Of a stretch of 6,037 nt of DNA, positions 5,506-6,037 are shown piece after piece; the stretch's first letter is position 1, and the number at the start of each line of letters is the position of its first letter. A program made the translations under genes and the position numbers. The stretch is from NCBI GenBank assembly GCA_027343785.1, contig DAHWKF010000098.1:1-6037 (forward strand). The letters run 5' to 3'. Below the pieces are notes generated by a model that was not told the origin of the DNA, did not search any database, and was given only the letters and a program-made list of their open reading frames with translations. The stretch comes from Leptospirillum sp. (GTDB taxonomy: Bacteria > Nitrospirota > Leptospirillia > Leptospirillales > Leptospirillaceae).

Positions 5506-5527
5506 CTTGATCGAGTCGCGCGGCAAA

Positions 5528-5547
5528 CCTCGGCATTCATGCCGGGG
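5528..5547 (-). repeat. Right-end hairpin 2 of the IS200-type element
   Basis: CCTCGGCA (5528-5535) pairs with TGCCGGGG (5540-5547) around a 4-nt loop: eight pairs, one of them a T-G wobble. It lies about 55 bp beyond the transposase stop and is a likely TnpA recognition hairpin. Confidence 0.65.
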
Positions 5548-5569
5548 AAGGATAGCGGGGAAGGATAGC
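5544..5569 (-). repeat. 13-bp tandem duplication between the IS hairpins
   Basis: GGGGAAGGATAGC occurs twice in perfect tandem (5544-5556 and 5557-5569). The first copy begins inside the right arm of hairpin 2. It widens the spacing between the two right-end hairpins by 13 bp. Confidence 0.85.
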
Positions 5570-5571
5570 GC

Positions 5572-5588
5572 GGACGGCAAAGCCGTCC
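5572..5588 (-). repeat. Right-end hairpin 1 of the IS200-type element
   Basis: GGACGGC (5572-5578) and GCCGTCC (5582-5588) form a perfect 7-bp stem with a 3-nt loop. A further small perfect inverted repeat, GAATGT (5591-5596) with ACATTC (5599-5604), overlaps the transposase stop codon. Confidence 0.7.
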
Positions 5589-5602
5589 TGGAATGTTGAC
5601 AT

Positions 5603-6019
5603 TCAGTGAGGGGTTTGCTGCTGTTCGATGTATTGGCGAATGATTTCGATGGGAGCGCCGCCACAGCTTCCGGCAAAATAGCTGGGGGACCAGAGTGTCC
5701 GACCCCAAAGTTTCTTGCGAATTTCCGGATATTTTTTTCTCCGGATCAGACGGCTCGAAACGCCTTTCAGGCTGTTCACCAAGGCAGAGACTGCCACCTT
5801 GGGGGGGTAGTGTATCAAGAGATGGACATGGTCGTCCTCGCCGTCAAACTCCATCAACTCCGCCTCGAAGTCGGAACAGACGCTGGCGAAGATGAGACGC
5901 AGGTCGTCAAGAACCGCTTTACTGAACACCTCGCGACGATATTTTGTGACAAAGACCAAGTGAACATGCATCTTGAAAACGCAATGTCTTCCATGTCTGA
6001 GTTCGGTTGACTTTTCCAT
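5603..6019 (-). CDS. tnpA: IS200/IS605 family transposase TnpA (HUH Y1)
   Basis: The protein is 138 aa, the usual family length, and appears intact. It opens with RHGRHCVFKMHVHLVFVTKYRREVF, the family's conserved first strand. The metal-binding HUH motif is H64-V65-H66 (DDHVHLLIHYPP), and the nucleophilic tyrosine is Y130 in the C-terminal helix (EIIRQYIEQQQ). KGVSSRLIRRKKYPEIRKKLWGRTLWSPSYFAGSCGG at 85-121 is the conserved middle segment. TnpA works as a dimer, nicking single-stranded DNA at both ends and joining the excised circle. The start at 6017-6019 gives the N-terminus expected for the family, but no good ribosome binding site precedes it, in keeping with the weak expression usual for these genes. 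Confidence 0.93.
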   Translation of the reverse strand: MEKSTELRHGRHCVFKMHVHLVFVTKYRREVFSKAVLDDLRLIFASVCSDFEAELMEFDGEDDHVHLLIHYPPKVAVSALVNSLKGVSSRLIRRKKYPEIRKKLWGRTLWSPSYFAGSCGGAPIEIIRQYIEQQQTPH

Positions 6020-6026
6020 GAGGCCA

Positions 6027-6032
6027 ATTATA
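6027..6032 (-). promoter_or_regulatory. Candidate -10 box close to the tnpA start
   Basis: TATAAT on the minus strand ends only 7 nt before the tnpA ATG, so transcription from it would give a leaderless or nearly leaderless message. The matching -35 region would lie beyond the window edge, so this remains a single-box match. Confidence 0.25.
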
Positions 6033-6037
6033 ATTTC

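Larger units (their letters stand above)
5506..6037 (-). mobile_element. IS200-type (IS200/IS605 family) insertion sequence, left end outside window
   Basis: The element consists of a single-strand HUH transposase gene on the minus strand followed by a hairpin-rich right end. No tnpB accessory gene is visible, so it is of the IS200 type. Such elements transpose as single-stranded circles, recognise subterminal hairpins, and leave no target duplication or terminal inverted repeats. The right boundary is estimated: on the transposase strand the hairpins are followed by TTTGCCGCGCG and then two TCAA sites (in GATCAA near 5508-5513 and GTCAA near 5495-5499), either of which could be the cleavage end. 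The left end lies beyond 6037. Confidence 0.75.

Noticed and set aside
1..6037. CRISPR array, tRNA or rRNA genes
   Set aside because: No regularly spaced repeats, cloverleaf or rRNA-like sequence was found by reading both strands.

Overview
This window looks like chromosomal DNA of a Gram-negative bacterium with moderately high GC: two exported proteins have clean signal peptides and one looks like an outer-membrane beta-barrel. The species cannot be fixed from the sequence. The feel is of an environmental lineage such as Nitrospirota (Leptospirillum-like) or Proteobacteria, which is a low-confidence guess.

Layout. Positions 1-72 hold the 3' end of an unknown gene running in from outside. 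Positions 69-1193 encode a signal-peptide-bearing, beta-barrel-like envelope protein. Positions 1325-1819 encode a small periplasmic helical protein with two LTxxQ motifs (Spy/CpxP-like). This left third reads as ordinary envelope genes. Immediately after the second gene's stop, 1820-1909 is filled by a large imperfect inverted repeat, and from there the content is accessory.

The accessory part contains: a DinJ/RelB-type ribbon-helix-helix protein with an unusual C-terminal extension (1932-2387), overlapping an AbiEii/AbiGii-like nucleotidyltransferase (2377-2964); a convergent tyrosine recombinase on the minus strand (3090-3947); a doubtful charged ORF (4159-4593); a HEPN/MNT pair of the type VII toxin-antitoxin kind (4642-5040 and 5030-5326); and an IS200-type element on the minus strand, with an intact HUH transposase and hairpin-rich end (about 5506 to beyond the window edge).

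How it fits together. Two separate nucleotidyltransferase modules sit on either side of an integrase, next to a transposable element, as expected for a small defence or stabilisation island. In both modules the nucleotidyltransferase overlaps its upstream partner by 11 nt in the same relative frame, suggesting translational coupling. The HEPN/MNT pair is a recognisable known system with all diagnostic residues. The module at 1932-2964 is less standard: a DinJ-like DNA-binding domain, no YafQ-type toxin, a new tail, and a nucleotidyltransferase in the toxin position. It is the best candidate for something undescribed, together with the 90-nt structured element just upstream of it.
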